Source of the DNA: Epiperipatus broadwayi
Lineage: Eukaryota > Onychophora > Udeonychophora > Euonychophora > Peripatidae
Assembly: GCA_028023455.1 (NCBI GenBank)
Contig: JAQFVV010012423.1
Span: 8,038,269 to 8,102,268, forward strand
Direction of reading: 5' to 3'
DNA length: 64,000 nt
Under the pieces are notes generated by a model. That model saw only the letters and a list, made by a program, of their open reading frames with translations. It did no database searches and was not told the DNA's origin. Below are positions 27,501 to 42,500 of this stretch, in pieces (the first letter of the stretch is position 1; each line of letters opens with the position of its first letter). A program made the translations under genes and the position numbers.

Positions 27501-30500
27501 AATAATGATATTATTTTTTCTGCATGACTTTATTATATTTGTTGATCACTTTTTAACTTCTCACACTTATATTTATCAATTTATAATATCATTGTTCACC
27601 AAATATCTCCACTTTAAAGCCTGTTATGGTTATTCAATAATTCTTTTAATATTTTCACATTGGTTAATTAAAATAGTTTTTAATACATAATAGCAGATAA
27701 ATTTGCATTATTCTGATTAATCTGATCGTAATAAAAATAAATCAGTTTACGTTGCACTATTTTCATGCCTCATCATTATTATTAGAAATGTTTTGTCTGA
27801 ATTAACTTTAATATAAGACAGATAATTGACTTATGTCTGTTAGAAGAATATAAGGGCAAACGTCTTGGAGCCATTAAAGTCATGCATATAGAAACTATGA
27901 AATTTCAATAGTATTAATTTGAATTATAACATTTATGAATGGTTGTACAAATTGTTTTAATTATAGGATTTTTTTTCTAACTCATTTTATATTTTATTAT
28001 AGGATTTTTTTCTCACATTCATTCTATTTTGACTATGAAAAAAAAAAATTAGTAAATATTTTTACATAGGTTTATAAATAGTAAAATATGACTAATTATT
28101 TTTGCTACAGACAATGTATAACAGTGAAGTTGTAATAAACAAATAGTGATTTTACTATAATAATGCTGTCAGGCAAATATTTAATAATCATTTGGATTGT
28201 ATAATAGCAAAAAGCCTTCATGTAAAGTTTAAATTTTTATCAAAAAATGATTTTAAATAATTGCATGATCACATTTGTAACTATTATTATTTATTTTATG
28301 TTGCTGTATTATTATATATTGCATATTGTTTATTTATTTAAATATATATATATTTACATGTGCAATGTATTTTATTTATTTTTAGGAAATGCGTTTAGAA
28401 TTGAGTTATTTAGCTCATCATGCTTGTGAAATAGATAAATATCGTGTAGAAACATGTTGCGTTATAGGTACTGTAATATTTTATGAAATTAAATAAATTT
28501 ACAATAAAATTTCTTATAATAATTATTTTTATAAATTATTCTTTTTTTTTTTTTTATGACCTTTAATTAAATTTGGCATTGAATGAGTAATCTAAGGTTA
28601 CAATTCTGGAAATAATTTTTTTACATTTGAGATTTTCTTTTATATTCTTTTTGTTTTAGCTTTAGTTAGTAATGTTTTCAAAAATTAAAATGTAATTTCA
28701 AACAAAAATATATTCAAATGATTGTTTTTATTTTGGGAGAAGTATTTTTTTTTTTAATTCAAGTAAACAAGAAGTCATAACTAAGATTCAGTAAAAAAAT
28801 AATTTTTGCAGACAAAAGCAAAAAAAAATTTCAAGAATCATAAACAATTGTACTATTCAATTTAAACTGATTCAATTTATTAATACCAAATATTGACATT
28901 GATTTTTTTATTATTTTTATTAAAATCATACTGGAACACAAGGTTCATGAATGCTCTATCACTTTTGGTGCTTAAATTTTTTATGAGCTGACCAATAAAT
29001 CATTCATTTATGCCAATATACTCTAAAAAAAAAAAAAGAATCTAAAAGAATCCATTAAAATATTTTCTTCTTTAAAATTGTTGTCGCAATTCTTTAAAGC
29101 AGTGGATCTCTAATTTAAATGCTGATTTCTTTTTATATATATATAAACAAATCACAGACCTTCATTTGCCTTTGTTTAAATTGAAGACTCATTTTTGTTA
29201 TAATATAGAAATGTAAATCATAGAATATTTTGAATTATATTTCATTTATTATTGATTACAGCAATATAGTATTATGTAAAATAATACTGAATTTGTACAA
29301 AAACATCACAAGAAATTTGATTTGATCGCTAAAATTATAAAAAAAAAAAATTCTGCAAATGAAATTACAAGAATTACAAATAAGAAAAATATATTAATGG
29401 AAATAAAAATTTGGACTTTTTTATGTTGACTTATATATTCTAAAAAATATATAATCTTATACCTGAATTTTATTTTCATCAGAAAATATCTGTAGAACAA
29501 AATAACAGGAATTTTAGAGATTTGCTTGCTAATATAAACAATAATAGATTTTATTTTAAAAAATAAGAAAAGTAAATAAAAAATACCCAAAAAGGAAAAT
29601 AAGAAAAACAGAATCAGTTAATTTAACATTATAATGTAAATTAAATTTTCTAAACAATTATGGAAATTCAAACAAAAATTCTTTTAGGAAAAGATGAAAA
29701 AATATTCTATTTATTGGCTTAACTGTCATTTTTTCTGAGAAGATAAGTTTTTATATTTTTTTTAGAAAAACTCAATATTACATGAATTATCATTTGTTAA
29801 ATAATATTTCAGATGTTTTATTCAGATTATTGATATAATTAAGATTATTGATTATAATTAATGTTTAACTGTGTGGGATCTGTTGGAAATGATAAATTAG
29901 ATGGTAAATAAAGGGGAGGGGGAATGAAAATATTGTTATTAAATTAAAACAATAGCAACTGTTTCCATACAATATTACCATCTAGTGCAAGCCATAGTAA
30001 TCAAATCCCTAGGTACAATGCTCTCAGATCCAAGCTTTCTCACTGGACCATAAGCTATAAACTGAAGATATTAGATGAGTATGCACTAGATAGGGATTTT
30101 GATGCCAAATCTTCTAGTATTTATTGATTACTATAGCTTGCACTAGATGTATGGAGTTGCTATTGTTTTAGCAGATTGTGTAAGCATAAGAAATGATGGG
30201 CATATGATGTTTTAGTCATTTAATTATTAAATTAATGGTAATCTCCTTTCTCGTTACCAAAGACTTTACTGGGGATCACAGTTTTAAAAATGTACTTAAA
30301 TAATGATGAAATTATATTTTTAATGATTTACCAAGAAATATTAGGACCCTTTAAACATAAACTACTTAAATTCAATTATGGTAGAAGAGTAGGTAAAAGA
30401 AAAAAATTCTTATATATATGTATACATAAGAATTTTATAGTCAGGCATCTGTGTCAGATAAAATGTGGATTTTTTTTTCCATTTTTAAACAGGTTTAGAA

Positions 30501-33500
30501 TTTTATATTCAAGAAATTGTACTAACCTGACTATTTATAATTAGTTAATAAATGGGTATCTAACTATTCTTAAGCAGAGAATTAAATGAGGATGGAAAAA
30601 AATATCAAATACTTGTTGAGTAGTATGTGTTCTTTCATTGTTCATTTTAAAAGGTTGTTAAAGAGACATTTGCCCAGCAGTATGATATTTTACCATATAT
30701 ACTGTAATGCTAGCAAATATATATGTTTAAAACACACATTCTGCATTACATATTTTCATTTAAAAATAAATGATTAAGTTATTAATAAAAACGAAAGTAG
30801 AAAAATATAATGTTTTTTTTTTTAAAGTAGATTTTAAGACACAAATTTTCCAAAAGCAAAAGATTGCGTCATATTTTTCTTTTAGAGTAAAATTGTTCCT
30901 AGCAAGAGGATGGGGAGAAATCTAAAAAGAATTAGAAAAAGATTTAAAACTTATTTTTCTTTCTCTTTGTAAAGAAAACTTTTATAATGAATAAAATAAG
31001 CAAATATGAAATCTGACTAAAAATAAATGTTAGTACTGATAAAAGAAAATTATAACTCATAATTGAATTAATTAAAAAAAAAAACATGTACACTATCTTA
31101 TTGAGGTAGTAAATGAATCTGAATGAAGAATTAAGATAACAAAAAATGTAAAAATTAATTAAAAACAAAACACATTCAAATTATGATCAAAATTGAAAAT
31201 AAAGATAAGAACTTAAAACAACGAGAGATAAGGATATATAAAGTCATCACTGTCAATTGTCTTTCTTTCCGGCCTTCATTTGTGATCGAATCCAGTCCGA
31301 TCTTCATGTTGTGCATTACATTATTCATTGCTTCAGAGATCCAGATATTTGGAAACTGTGAATGCAGTGATAAGCCAATAAATTACTGCTCTGGTCATCA
31401 TCCATGCAGAAGCCGCAGATCTAGTCAAAAATGTGTTGCTAGATCATCTTTAGAAGTGTTGACTGGGCTTCAGGCCCTAAAGTCCTCCGCAAATCAACTG
31501 TCCTTGCCTGAACCCTCGCTGGAAACTAATGCTAAAACGGTGAAGTAGACACTGCCGAAAACTCTCTCTCTCTCATTGTCAAGACAAAGAATGGAAAACA
31601 AGCCCTGAAACCATCAATGGAGACCAAAAAGCCAACTGGTTGGAAATGGAGAATCATGAAAACCTAGGTATAGATACTTTTAAATAATGATCTGTAAACA
31701 ATTTATATTTATTTTAAATGAACTTTAATTAATGAAGAACTATTATAACAGTAGCCTGAAAGTAATCAGTTATATTTTTATGTATGATATTATATTGTAT
31801 TATTTTATATTATATTAAATATGTGTGTGCGTGAATAAATATTAATGTTTGCTTAATTGTTATTTTGCCTATTTTCTCTCTCTTGTCCTTATGTCACCAG
31901 TAAATTGGTGTAGAGTTGTTTTTATGTGTTAAATAAATGTGCTGGACCCTGGTTAAGAGTATGGGCTAGGCACGGGATATTTCAAGTGCTGGATTGTGTG
32001 CCTGTTATCCGAAGCATGCTGACTATGTAAACTATGGTTGGCTGGTGCCTGAGGTTGATCCTCAAAACAAATAAAATGCTTTGGATGACAGTGTTTGAAT
32101 TCAGCACTTGAGAAGTGCTATAGCCTGGAAATGTGATCGTAGGTTATGCTTTGTGTAGCCTCGATCTGGTTATAGGTACTGTTGATGGTTCATTTATCAA
32201 TGAATGATATTCTACTTCTCTGCCTTGAAGGGCTGGTCCATTCCTGCATGTTTTTTTAAATTTACTATAAAAGGTATTTAAACCAGTTAAACCTAGCAAG
32301 AATAAATCTATTATTTGGCAGACCCAGTTCAATATATATATATATTATTAAATCATTATTAAAAAATAATTTACAATTTTGATCTTGAGACAGTTTTCAG
32401 CATACTATCAGCATTGTATTTATTGTTTATTAATTATTTTTGTAATATAATCTATATAAAACACTAATTAGAATTTAATATACCCTGCTTAGTTTGGTGC
32501 AGTTATAAAAATGCAGAGTGGTTTTCATGGTCCATAGATCAAGGCTTATTTTTATGACTTGGGTTTCTTGAAATACTTATGAACTCCAGAGTGATAAATC
32601 ATTTGATTTGTCGTGGATGGTTTTGAACATTGGTCAAATGGCAAATTCTGGATTTTAGGTTTATGGATCGTGACTCAACTCTATTATTTCTGATGTTCAA
32701 ACTTCTTGCAAACTCCCAAATAATAAATCTGTCATTGTTTTTTTTAAAATAAGCATTTAATATTATGAATAACAGTATACAATTATTGTTTGTTTACTTT
32801 GGTAAATTGATTACACATATGTTCAATCAGAAATAAATATTTGCTAATTATTTAGATGAAACCAAACCAGCACAACAAAATTAAGAAAATAATTTTGAAA
32901 ACATGTGATGGAATATTTCCAAGACTTGATGGGCTATTAAACTATTAACAGAAGCTGTAAAAGATTTATAAACAATTAATCATTTATATAAAAGAAATAA
33001 TGAATGTATTTATAAAGGATTACATATTATTATCTGGGAAAGATACTAATAAAAAAAAAATGAAATGGGGATATAAATTCTGCAGATCTTTATAAATAGT
33101 GATATAATTATGAAAAAATTGATCATGTCTTTATAAGTTGATTGCAGAATTATCAAGTATATTTATATTGTTTTTAACTATCCTAATTTTTTATATGTGG
33201 TTTGTTCAAAAAATTATAGTCCTTTTAATTTACTTTTATATATTAAGATGCTACTATTAATCATTTGTTGTGATAAATGACTAATCTTTATTATCTTTTT
33301 TCTTTATTGGTTTACCTATTTTCTAGAAAATAATTTGCTTATCTCGCTCTTCCATGAGGATTAAATGCTGATTTTTTTTTTACAAATCATTCAATGACAA
33401 ATTAAAAAGATTTTAGATTTTGTATATTGATTAACATCAATACTATTAATTTTGAAACAATTTTATAATCGTGCATGAGTTATTATATATTTATCTAACA

Positions 33501-36500
33501 TCATTTTATTGTTTCTCACTTGAAAGTGTTACAATTAATGTGTTTGCAAGAATCTTTCTATTTTCATCGAATCATATGTGTCACAATATATATGTTTCAA
33601 TGAAATTTAAGGTATTTTATATATTTGTCTTAAACAATAATATTATAAGCATCTATTCTCTCTTCAGGTAACCAGTAATATTTTATTAACCAGATTTAAT
33701 TACTGAATTGCCTCATCATTACCAGACAAATTTTATATAAAGAGAGAAAAGCATTTCATAAGTTTTTAAGATTGTTACATCTCTTTATCATCATTTAGAG
33801 ATCACCATTGTTTATCTTCAATTGCTATTTATACTACAGCTCTATACCTATGTGATTTATTACAAAGATCGAATTCAAGAACTAAAGATCTATGAATTAA
33901 AATTCATCTGTCATTTTTAGTGCTAAAAAACCATATGACCTTCTGAGTGATAAACAAAATTCAATTATTTTTTATTTATTTATCAACAGCCTAATCGAAG
34001 AAATTGTCTCATTACAATTTTAATTGTGCTGTGCAGAAGTTTTGCATTAATGAAGATGCTTTCATTAGCTAAATAATTAATAATCTTAAATGTTTTGCAT
34101 GGAATTCATAGACAATAACTTCCTTTATATTGTTGGACACATCTTATGAATAGGTGTTTTTTTATATTTTCTATTATGACTAAGTTGTTTGAAATACTCC
34201 CATCTTAACAAATTTGTATCTAAACTTCAAACAAAATTATTATTTATTTTATTTTCTAAATTTGTTGTATTTTAATTTAAGACTATAATTATTCATATAG
34301 TAGCACAAGCATTTTGATAAATTATTTTGCATAATAAGATTTATTTTCATTCTATAAAAATTGTAATATTTTTTACATTCTTCAGGTCAAATTAGAATTA
34401 TCAATGAATAACTAATTCAGTATGTGCATGTTTATAGATTTTCTATTTAAAGTAATTTATTTATTTTTTTTTTTTTAAGTGTCATAGCATCGTCCGGGAC
34501 GCGATCCCGCAACCCGGGCAACTGCCTGCAAGTGCAAGGCAGTCGCGCTGACCTCTCGACCACCAATGCATACCCCATTATTATCTAATTCGTTTGGCTT
34601 CATTTTATTCAGGAGGGATTATTGCATTACAGTCATTAACTTTTTTTGTTTAAATATCAATTATGGAAACCTGGTTATTAAATCACTAAAACATGTGATC
34701 ACCATTTATTGCCCATACAAGCTGTTAAAACAGTAGCAACTATCTTCATACAGTAGTACCACTCAATGCAAGCCATAATAATCAATCAATGCTAGAAGGC
34801 TTGTGCATCAAAATCTCTAGCTAATGCCTGTTCATCCACTCATAGCTTTATAGTTAATTAAAAAGTGGCTGCTGAAGAATTGCATTAGATCCAAACATTT
34901 ACGTGCAGTGCTCTCAGATCCAAGATTCCTCACTAATGAAGGCCATAATCTAGAAACTAGTCTGAGGATATTGCTTGAGTAGGAACTAAATAGAGTGCAC
35001 AAACTTTCTAGCATCCACTGATTACTATGGCTTGCACTGGGTGGCACTACTATAAGGAGAGAGTTAAATCTGGTTATTACTGTCATTTAGTGTACATTCA
35101 CCTGATACTTTCATTAATGATTGAATGAATTTGAAGTCACCACTATTTGAATATGACCATTTCACATTTTCTTGTACTGTTGGTATATTTTTTTAATAAA
35201 AACCTTTTATTTAAAAAAATGAAAAATTCTGGTTATACTTATTTATGTGAAAGATGAAAAGTTTTGGATTTTTTAAAACAAAACATCTCTGAGCTAATGA
35301 TATAATTTTTGCAAAACACCTATGCTTCATTCCATTTTAGGAAATTTGGGTTGACATAATACTTATCACTTCTATATATTATTAGGTTATTTTGTTTGAT
35401 ATAAGCTTATATATAGATAGGATCTTATGATTTTGATTTAATGCAAAAGATTTTGGATAAATCGTAAATAGTGGTACTTGTAATGAAATAACTTAACATG
35501 CAAGATTTATATTTTATTTACCTTTTTAAAATAAACTTTGACATTTTCATAGAATAATTTAGAATCACTTACTTTATTAGGATTTCTGAAACTACCAATA
35601 TGCATATTTATGACTATTTATTAAATTAATCTTTAAATTTTGATATTTATAAAATCTAATTGATTTCATTTATTCAATATTAATTATTGCATTACCTCAT
35701 CCATTTTTATATTAAAATTTTGTAGATTAACTATTTACATTTTATATCATTTTTTGGACTAATGGATTTGAATTAATATAATCTATATATGTTTTGCGAT
35801 TTTTAGCAGAGTGGTAGCATGATGGAATCAAGAGCTGAAGGTTCCTGGATCGAAGTTCTAAATATCATGAACAATAACTGTTGGATTATGTTTTTTTGGC
35901 CTGTATCTTGCTAAAAGTTTATCAAAACTTAATTTGTCACTTTTAGTGTTCAAATGTCATATGCCATCCTGAGTGATTATTCATTCGGTTGCTCTGTGCT
36001 TTTTAGTACAATGGTCACATGTGGGACCTGAGATTGGATTTTTCTGAATCTAGCTTTAATTGTTACTTTGGTGCTTGAATATCATAGGATCTCCTACATA
36101 ATCAGCATCCCCCTAATTATGCTTAAATACTTGCTACTTAAATGCAGAATATTTTAATGATCTATATCTTTCTAATCATTTGCTATTTTTTTTTGTTGTT
36201 ATTGTGGGAAAAATATTTTATTTTCTTAAAAATATAAATGAATTATTGTCTTTAGATGAAAATGTGTGTATAGAATAGTTAATATATGTGACTATGCAGA
36301 GCTAAGAATGTTTCAGTTTTTAAAAATTATTAAAATAATTATAAAACTAATATTTTTTAAATTTACTTTTCATATTTTCATTTTTTATTAGTTTATTAAA
36401 TTTGACTTTTTCATAAACATAAATAAAAAAACTGAAGAAATAATTTATTTGATATTCATAGTTTTGTGTGATATTCTTATGAGAGCTATAAAATAATATT

Positions 36501-39500
36501 GTGAGTAGATGGTTAATCAGCAAACAAGAAATTTCATATGCAGTTTAATAACAACAGTGAAAATTTGAGGTTGCAAGCTCATATTTATTCTAATAATTTA
36601 TTTTAAAAAAGGAACTAATTATTTAATATATGATATGACAAATGTTACTTATTTTTCATGTTGTTCATATAATTTATTTGGAATCGCAAAGACTGAACTT
36701 ATAATTATTAAACTAATTGTATGGTCTATTGCACAGTAGGTCATGTGATATTTGAACACCAAAGTGGCAGTTTGAGTATAGCAATTTTACTAAATTGACC
36801 AAACAGATTTTTTTTTTTATTCTCTTCATCCTGAGAATCGCTCCATAAACCTTCTTGAATTCACTATTCAAACTGCATATACAGAAGTTCTGTTAATTTT
36901 TATTCTTTAGTCTCTTAATTTCTGATCTAACAAAAATTATATAAACATTTGGTGGAATTTTATTACTAATATTGTTGCTGCAAATTGTTTTACAATATTT
37001 AATCAATTTTAGTTCTTTTTGGTAATTTGAATTTATTCTTGAAATAATAATTATTGTAATTGAGTGCTTTGAACTTTTTGTTATTTGATTGCTTTTCTTA
37101 AAATATAACAATGATACTTATATAATACTAAATTTTGAAAGTAGATTCCAAGTCAAAAAATATTTGCAAAATAAAAGTGCAATTCTTTACATAAAATGTC
37201 TGTTGTTCAATTTATATACATTTAAATGCCAAAATATATAAAAAATTAACTTAATATTTGAAAAAAATAAAATTATAATTTTTTTTCCAAACAGTTTTTT
37301 TTTTTACAATGGTGTTTTAATATCTTTTATTGAAAATATTTCTTAATAAATGTTTGATAAAATATGAATGTCCTTTGAAGATTCTTAATATATTTAGAAA
37401 AAATATTATGAAATAATTATTTTAGAAACAGTAATAGAAGTATTCATGATATTGCACACCTTAAATATAGATTTGAATAATTAAAATATAGTTTTATAAT
37501 ATTTGTATGATTTAAATAAATGCTACTTCAAATTTAAAGACTTGCATGTATGTGTGTTTACAATTTGAATAGATAATGAGCTTAAATCTGTCAAACATCT
37601 CTTCATGTTTATTTTGGTATATATGTTTGCATTTTAAAAAGATCAACAAAACAAAAATCTACTTCTTTTGGATTTTGTTTATAATTTGTTCTGAAAAAAT
37701 AATTTTTATTTTAATATAATGGAAAATAAGATCACTATTTGAATTTTGTCCTCTAGATTTATTTTTAAAATATTCAAAATATATATTATTTTTTAGTAAT
37801 AGTAATAATACTATTGTTTATTAATAGCTTATTTTGTTTTAATTGTAGGTAATTATTATAGTTTACGTTCACAACATGAAAAAGCAGTTTTATATTTCCA
37901 GAGAGCTCTAAAGCTTAATCCACATTATTTATCTGCTTGGACATTAATGGGTCATGAATTTATGGAAATGAAAAATACTTCTGCTGCAATTCAGGCTTAT
38001 CGACAGGCCATTGGTAAACATTTCTAAAATTTATATATGTTTTTATTTTTTTTTTAAAAAAAAGAAAATAATTCAGAATTTTTGTCCTCGGCTAGCTATA
38101 TACAATAGAATTATCTCTCCTGTTCTAAAATCTCAATATATGCAAATTTTTAAAAAAAAAATTTTTTTAAATCTTAATTAGGACTATTAGAATAGAATTT
38201 AGATTACATAAATGAAATAAATCATCACTCTTTTATATATTTTGTATATAACTTTTTTTAAGAATAATTTTTTATATTTAAAAAAAAGTTTTTTATTCTT
38301 TATAAGGAATAGCGTATTTTCACTTTCTGAAGACAGTAATAAAATTATCTCCAGTTAAACTAAAAACTTCCATGTGAACTGGAAATTGAATTAATATATG
38401 AATATTTAAAATTGGCTTTTGATATTCATCTAGAATACTGTCTGAAGTTTATAAACATTAATAAAGAAGGGTCAATATTTGAATTAACATCCTCCCAATG
38501 AATTATTTTTGTAATAATAAAATGTGCACAGTGATTAACATTAAGTGTTATACTTATTTGCTGCCATTTTTTAATGCTATAAAAATTAGTTTTTTAAAAT
38601 ATTGCATATACAATTTATGGGGATTTACATCTCTGAATATCACTAAATTTGCTGACATATTTAAGTTTCTAAACATTGTTGTTTTGTGGAAATGCATCCA
38701 TTAGAACTTTCGATAGATAAAAAAGATTGCTCTACCCTATGCCAATCTTGGATTTGTCATAGCTTCATTCTTAAGTATCAGTTATTTAATCATAATTGCA
38801 ATAATAAATTTCAAATATTAGCATTCAGTCATATGTAGAATCATATGACTCAAACATATTAAACATTGATATGTCATTTGCAACTATATACTTAAATATT
38901 AAATTAACTGTTTTTATTTTATTAAAACAAAAATTAAAATATTAAAATTTATTTCCAGGTTAAAAAATTAGAATTATATAATCATGATATTTTAAACTAT
39001 TTAAGGTATATCACATTTATTGAATTACTGATTTGCATAGTTGAAGCAGCAATTTGTCTAATATAATTAAGCCATTTTCTCCCAGTTTTTAATCATGCTT
39101 AAAAGGACTTAGTCAACATTAGTAGAACCATCAACTTTAATAAACAATATGGTCCTTTTTTTTTTTACTAATTTTCAAAATATTTAATTAGATCTACATT
39201 TGGTTAACAAACTCTACTTTAGTTTTCCTATCTTAACTTAACAGCAAAAACAAGAAGTAAAATTTATAGCTGATGTTTAGCTTTATATTGTCTATCGTTT
39301 GTAGAGAAAAAAGAAACAACAAATACTAGCAGATATCTTTTATTAAAAGTCATGATAAAGGGTAAACAATTTAAGCTTGACTATATGCAATTTTTACTAA
39401 GATTAAAGTTTCTGTAAATTTAATCTGATTTAATACAATATTTTATCAATTATTAAATTAAAAGTGTTGGTAAAAAAAAAAAATCACAGAAACATATTGA

Positions 39501-42500
39501 TCACTGCACATTTCTTCAACTGTTATTTATCATCTCATATAATCTACATTGCAATTTAAAAATGTATGCAGCAATAATGAGATTCATTTTTAATGCATGA
39601 TAACAGCATATTACTGAAACAGTCATTATGTACATAAGTAAAACATAAGCAAACAAATTTATTTTACTCTTTAAATAATCATTTGCTCTGTTCTCATGAG
39701 TTATGACATTCGAACATCAAAAAATAATTAAACTAATTTTTTTTTACCGATTATTTTATATAATTACTGAATTATGTGAGGTCAGTCCATTTATTTTCAT
39801 GTGATGTAAGAGTCCTACTAAGATGGAAAAAGATTATTTTTAATAAAGTATATTAAAGATATAAATAATTGTTTGAATAATTACATAGGAAAGATATTTT
39901 ATTATAATTATTTGATGAATTTTACTTTGTATTAGCTTTCATTCTGGTTATTATGATATTCAATAATGTTTTTAAAATAATTAAATTGCAACTGCAATAA
40001 AATTTATAAGCTATCATTATAAAGAATTTTGTTTAATTTATATTGACATTTTTTATCATTTTCAATTTTTAATACAATCAATGAAATTTATTAAGTTTCT
40101 AATAAAAGTTTTTATCATTTAGTGCCATAGTTATTAACATGTAAATGTAGTTTTAATCTTTCAAACAAACTATTAATGTAATCGATTTATTTGATAGAAG
40201 AATGAATAAACTTTCAAATAAGCTAAAAATTATCTTTTTTTTTTTTTAATTTATCTTAAAAATGATTATAAAAAATTATCATATTTTTTCATGTGATAAT
40301 TGTTTGGAAATATCATAGAATTACAAATTTTAAACAAAATTATTTTAAAATACTAATAGTATTGTTCTGATTTTTTTTTTTAATGCATTATTTTTTAAAA
40401 ATATATATATATATATTAATTATTTAAATGAAGAAGGGCCCATCTTACATAAGTGGATTGGTTCATATTCTTATATATAAGTTGAGATATATGCATCTTG
40501 AAATAATATATTATTACATTATATTTTACACACAAGAATATTGAATAATAATTAGACAATAATAATGAGATTACGAATTAACTAAAAAAAACATCATACA
40601 AATGAAAAATATACAAAAATATTTTCAAATATGCATAAAAAGTTTAAATTTTTTTTAACAAAGATGTGAAATAATGTAACTTGGATTTATATAATTGGTC
40701 CTAAAATGGTCATTTCGCAGAATATGTAATTAAATCATTGCTGTAATATATTTTATTATAAAGATATATCTCAATTATTTTAAAAAGCCATATTCAATCT
40801 ATTCTAAAATATTAAGTGATTTATATCATTATTTAAATAAGCACATCTTTAAATTTATCAAATGTTACATGTTTCCAATGTATGTATATATTTATTCACA
40901 ATAATAAAGCATAATATATTTATTAAATATGTGTATAAACTTTTAAATAGGATAATTTATATTTGTTTTCCATAAGCAAATTTCTGTTAGTTTCTGAATT
41001 CTAGATAAAAACATTGAAAGAATGTGGCAAATGAAGATGTTTTTCCAAAACTAAGAACTAAAATCTTATTTTCTTTCTTTCTTTTTTCAGAATTTAACAA
41101 TTATATAACCTCTAATGAATCTTTGTGCTGTATTTTAGCTTATTTATAAGTTTAATAGGTCTTTATTATATAATGGTAATTTGATTGTCATAAAATATAA
41201 TAAATTTGAGGTATTCAAATTTTTTTAGAAATAAAAATATTTACATGTTAAATCTATTATACATATTTTGGAAAATTATCATATTATTACAGTCTATAAG
41301 TTAAATATATAGAAAGATAATTTCACTTTTGCTCTACTGCTAACAATAATTGTTTTAAAAAACTACGTGGAATTATAAGTTGTAAAATATTATCATTATT
41401 AACAACTTGTTTTCTATTTGTCTTTTTATTATAATTAATTATTTACAGAATATATAAATTGTATTTAAGTGAATTATTTTATCTAATTATATGGAAGTGA
41501 GACATGATCCATCTATTAATGTAATGTAAAAGCAGTAGAAAAAAGAATTTTTTAAGAGTCTAAAAATATGATAACAAAATCAGACTTACTGAAAAAGTTT
41601 TTTTGATGGTCACATGTTTTTTATGTTAGACTTACATCACATTTATAAAATAAAGATGATCTCAAAGTCACTGTCATGAGGTGCAGTATTGAATTCTTTT
41701 ATTAGGAGAATATGACAAGATAGAATACAATTAGGAAAGATGATGATGCATTTCAAAAAGCAAAGTATCTTGCAGAAATTAAAAGACAGCAGTATAAAAT
41801 GTTATATAAATATATTAAAAAACCAGGTTTGATATATGTGGATGTGATGGGTTTTTACAGTTATTATGAAGCTTATCTTTATTTTTTGTTCTTTAGTTTT
41901 TTTTGTCTTTATTTTTTTTTATTCAGGAATTAGAAAGGCCATATTCATTTATGAGCAACTGCTAATGATGATGTAAAAATAAATAGATTGAATATATATA
42001 TGTATATAAAAGAAAGGTATTTATTACAATTTGAGTATAATTGCATATTGATATAGTTTATTAGTGATCCTTTCTAAAACGAAGTATCCAGTTTATATAT
42101 ATATTAATTTATATGTGTGTATTTTTTATTCGATGTTTTGTTTATATATTTGTATTATTTATATATTATTAAAAGAATATTAAATTTAGAAAAGTGATGT
42201 TTATAATAGTGTTTTTGTTTATTATGTATCTATAATTATAATATTTTTTTCATAAAATGTTTCCAAAATCTTTTTAAAGATCAATTGGGTGTACATTTAT
42301 ATATTACACAAAGCAACATTATTAAAGAACATGGAATGTTTGTATATGGCAAATTATCACATATTTTAATTGTAACTAAGTGAAGATTACATTACAGTAA
42401 TTAAATATTAAAGAGTAGTTTTTTTCTAGTTTTATTAGCATATTCCCTATGATATACATATATATGATTGTGTATAATTTATATTGATTATATACGTGTC

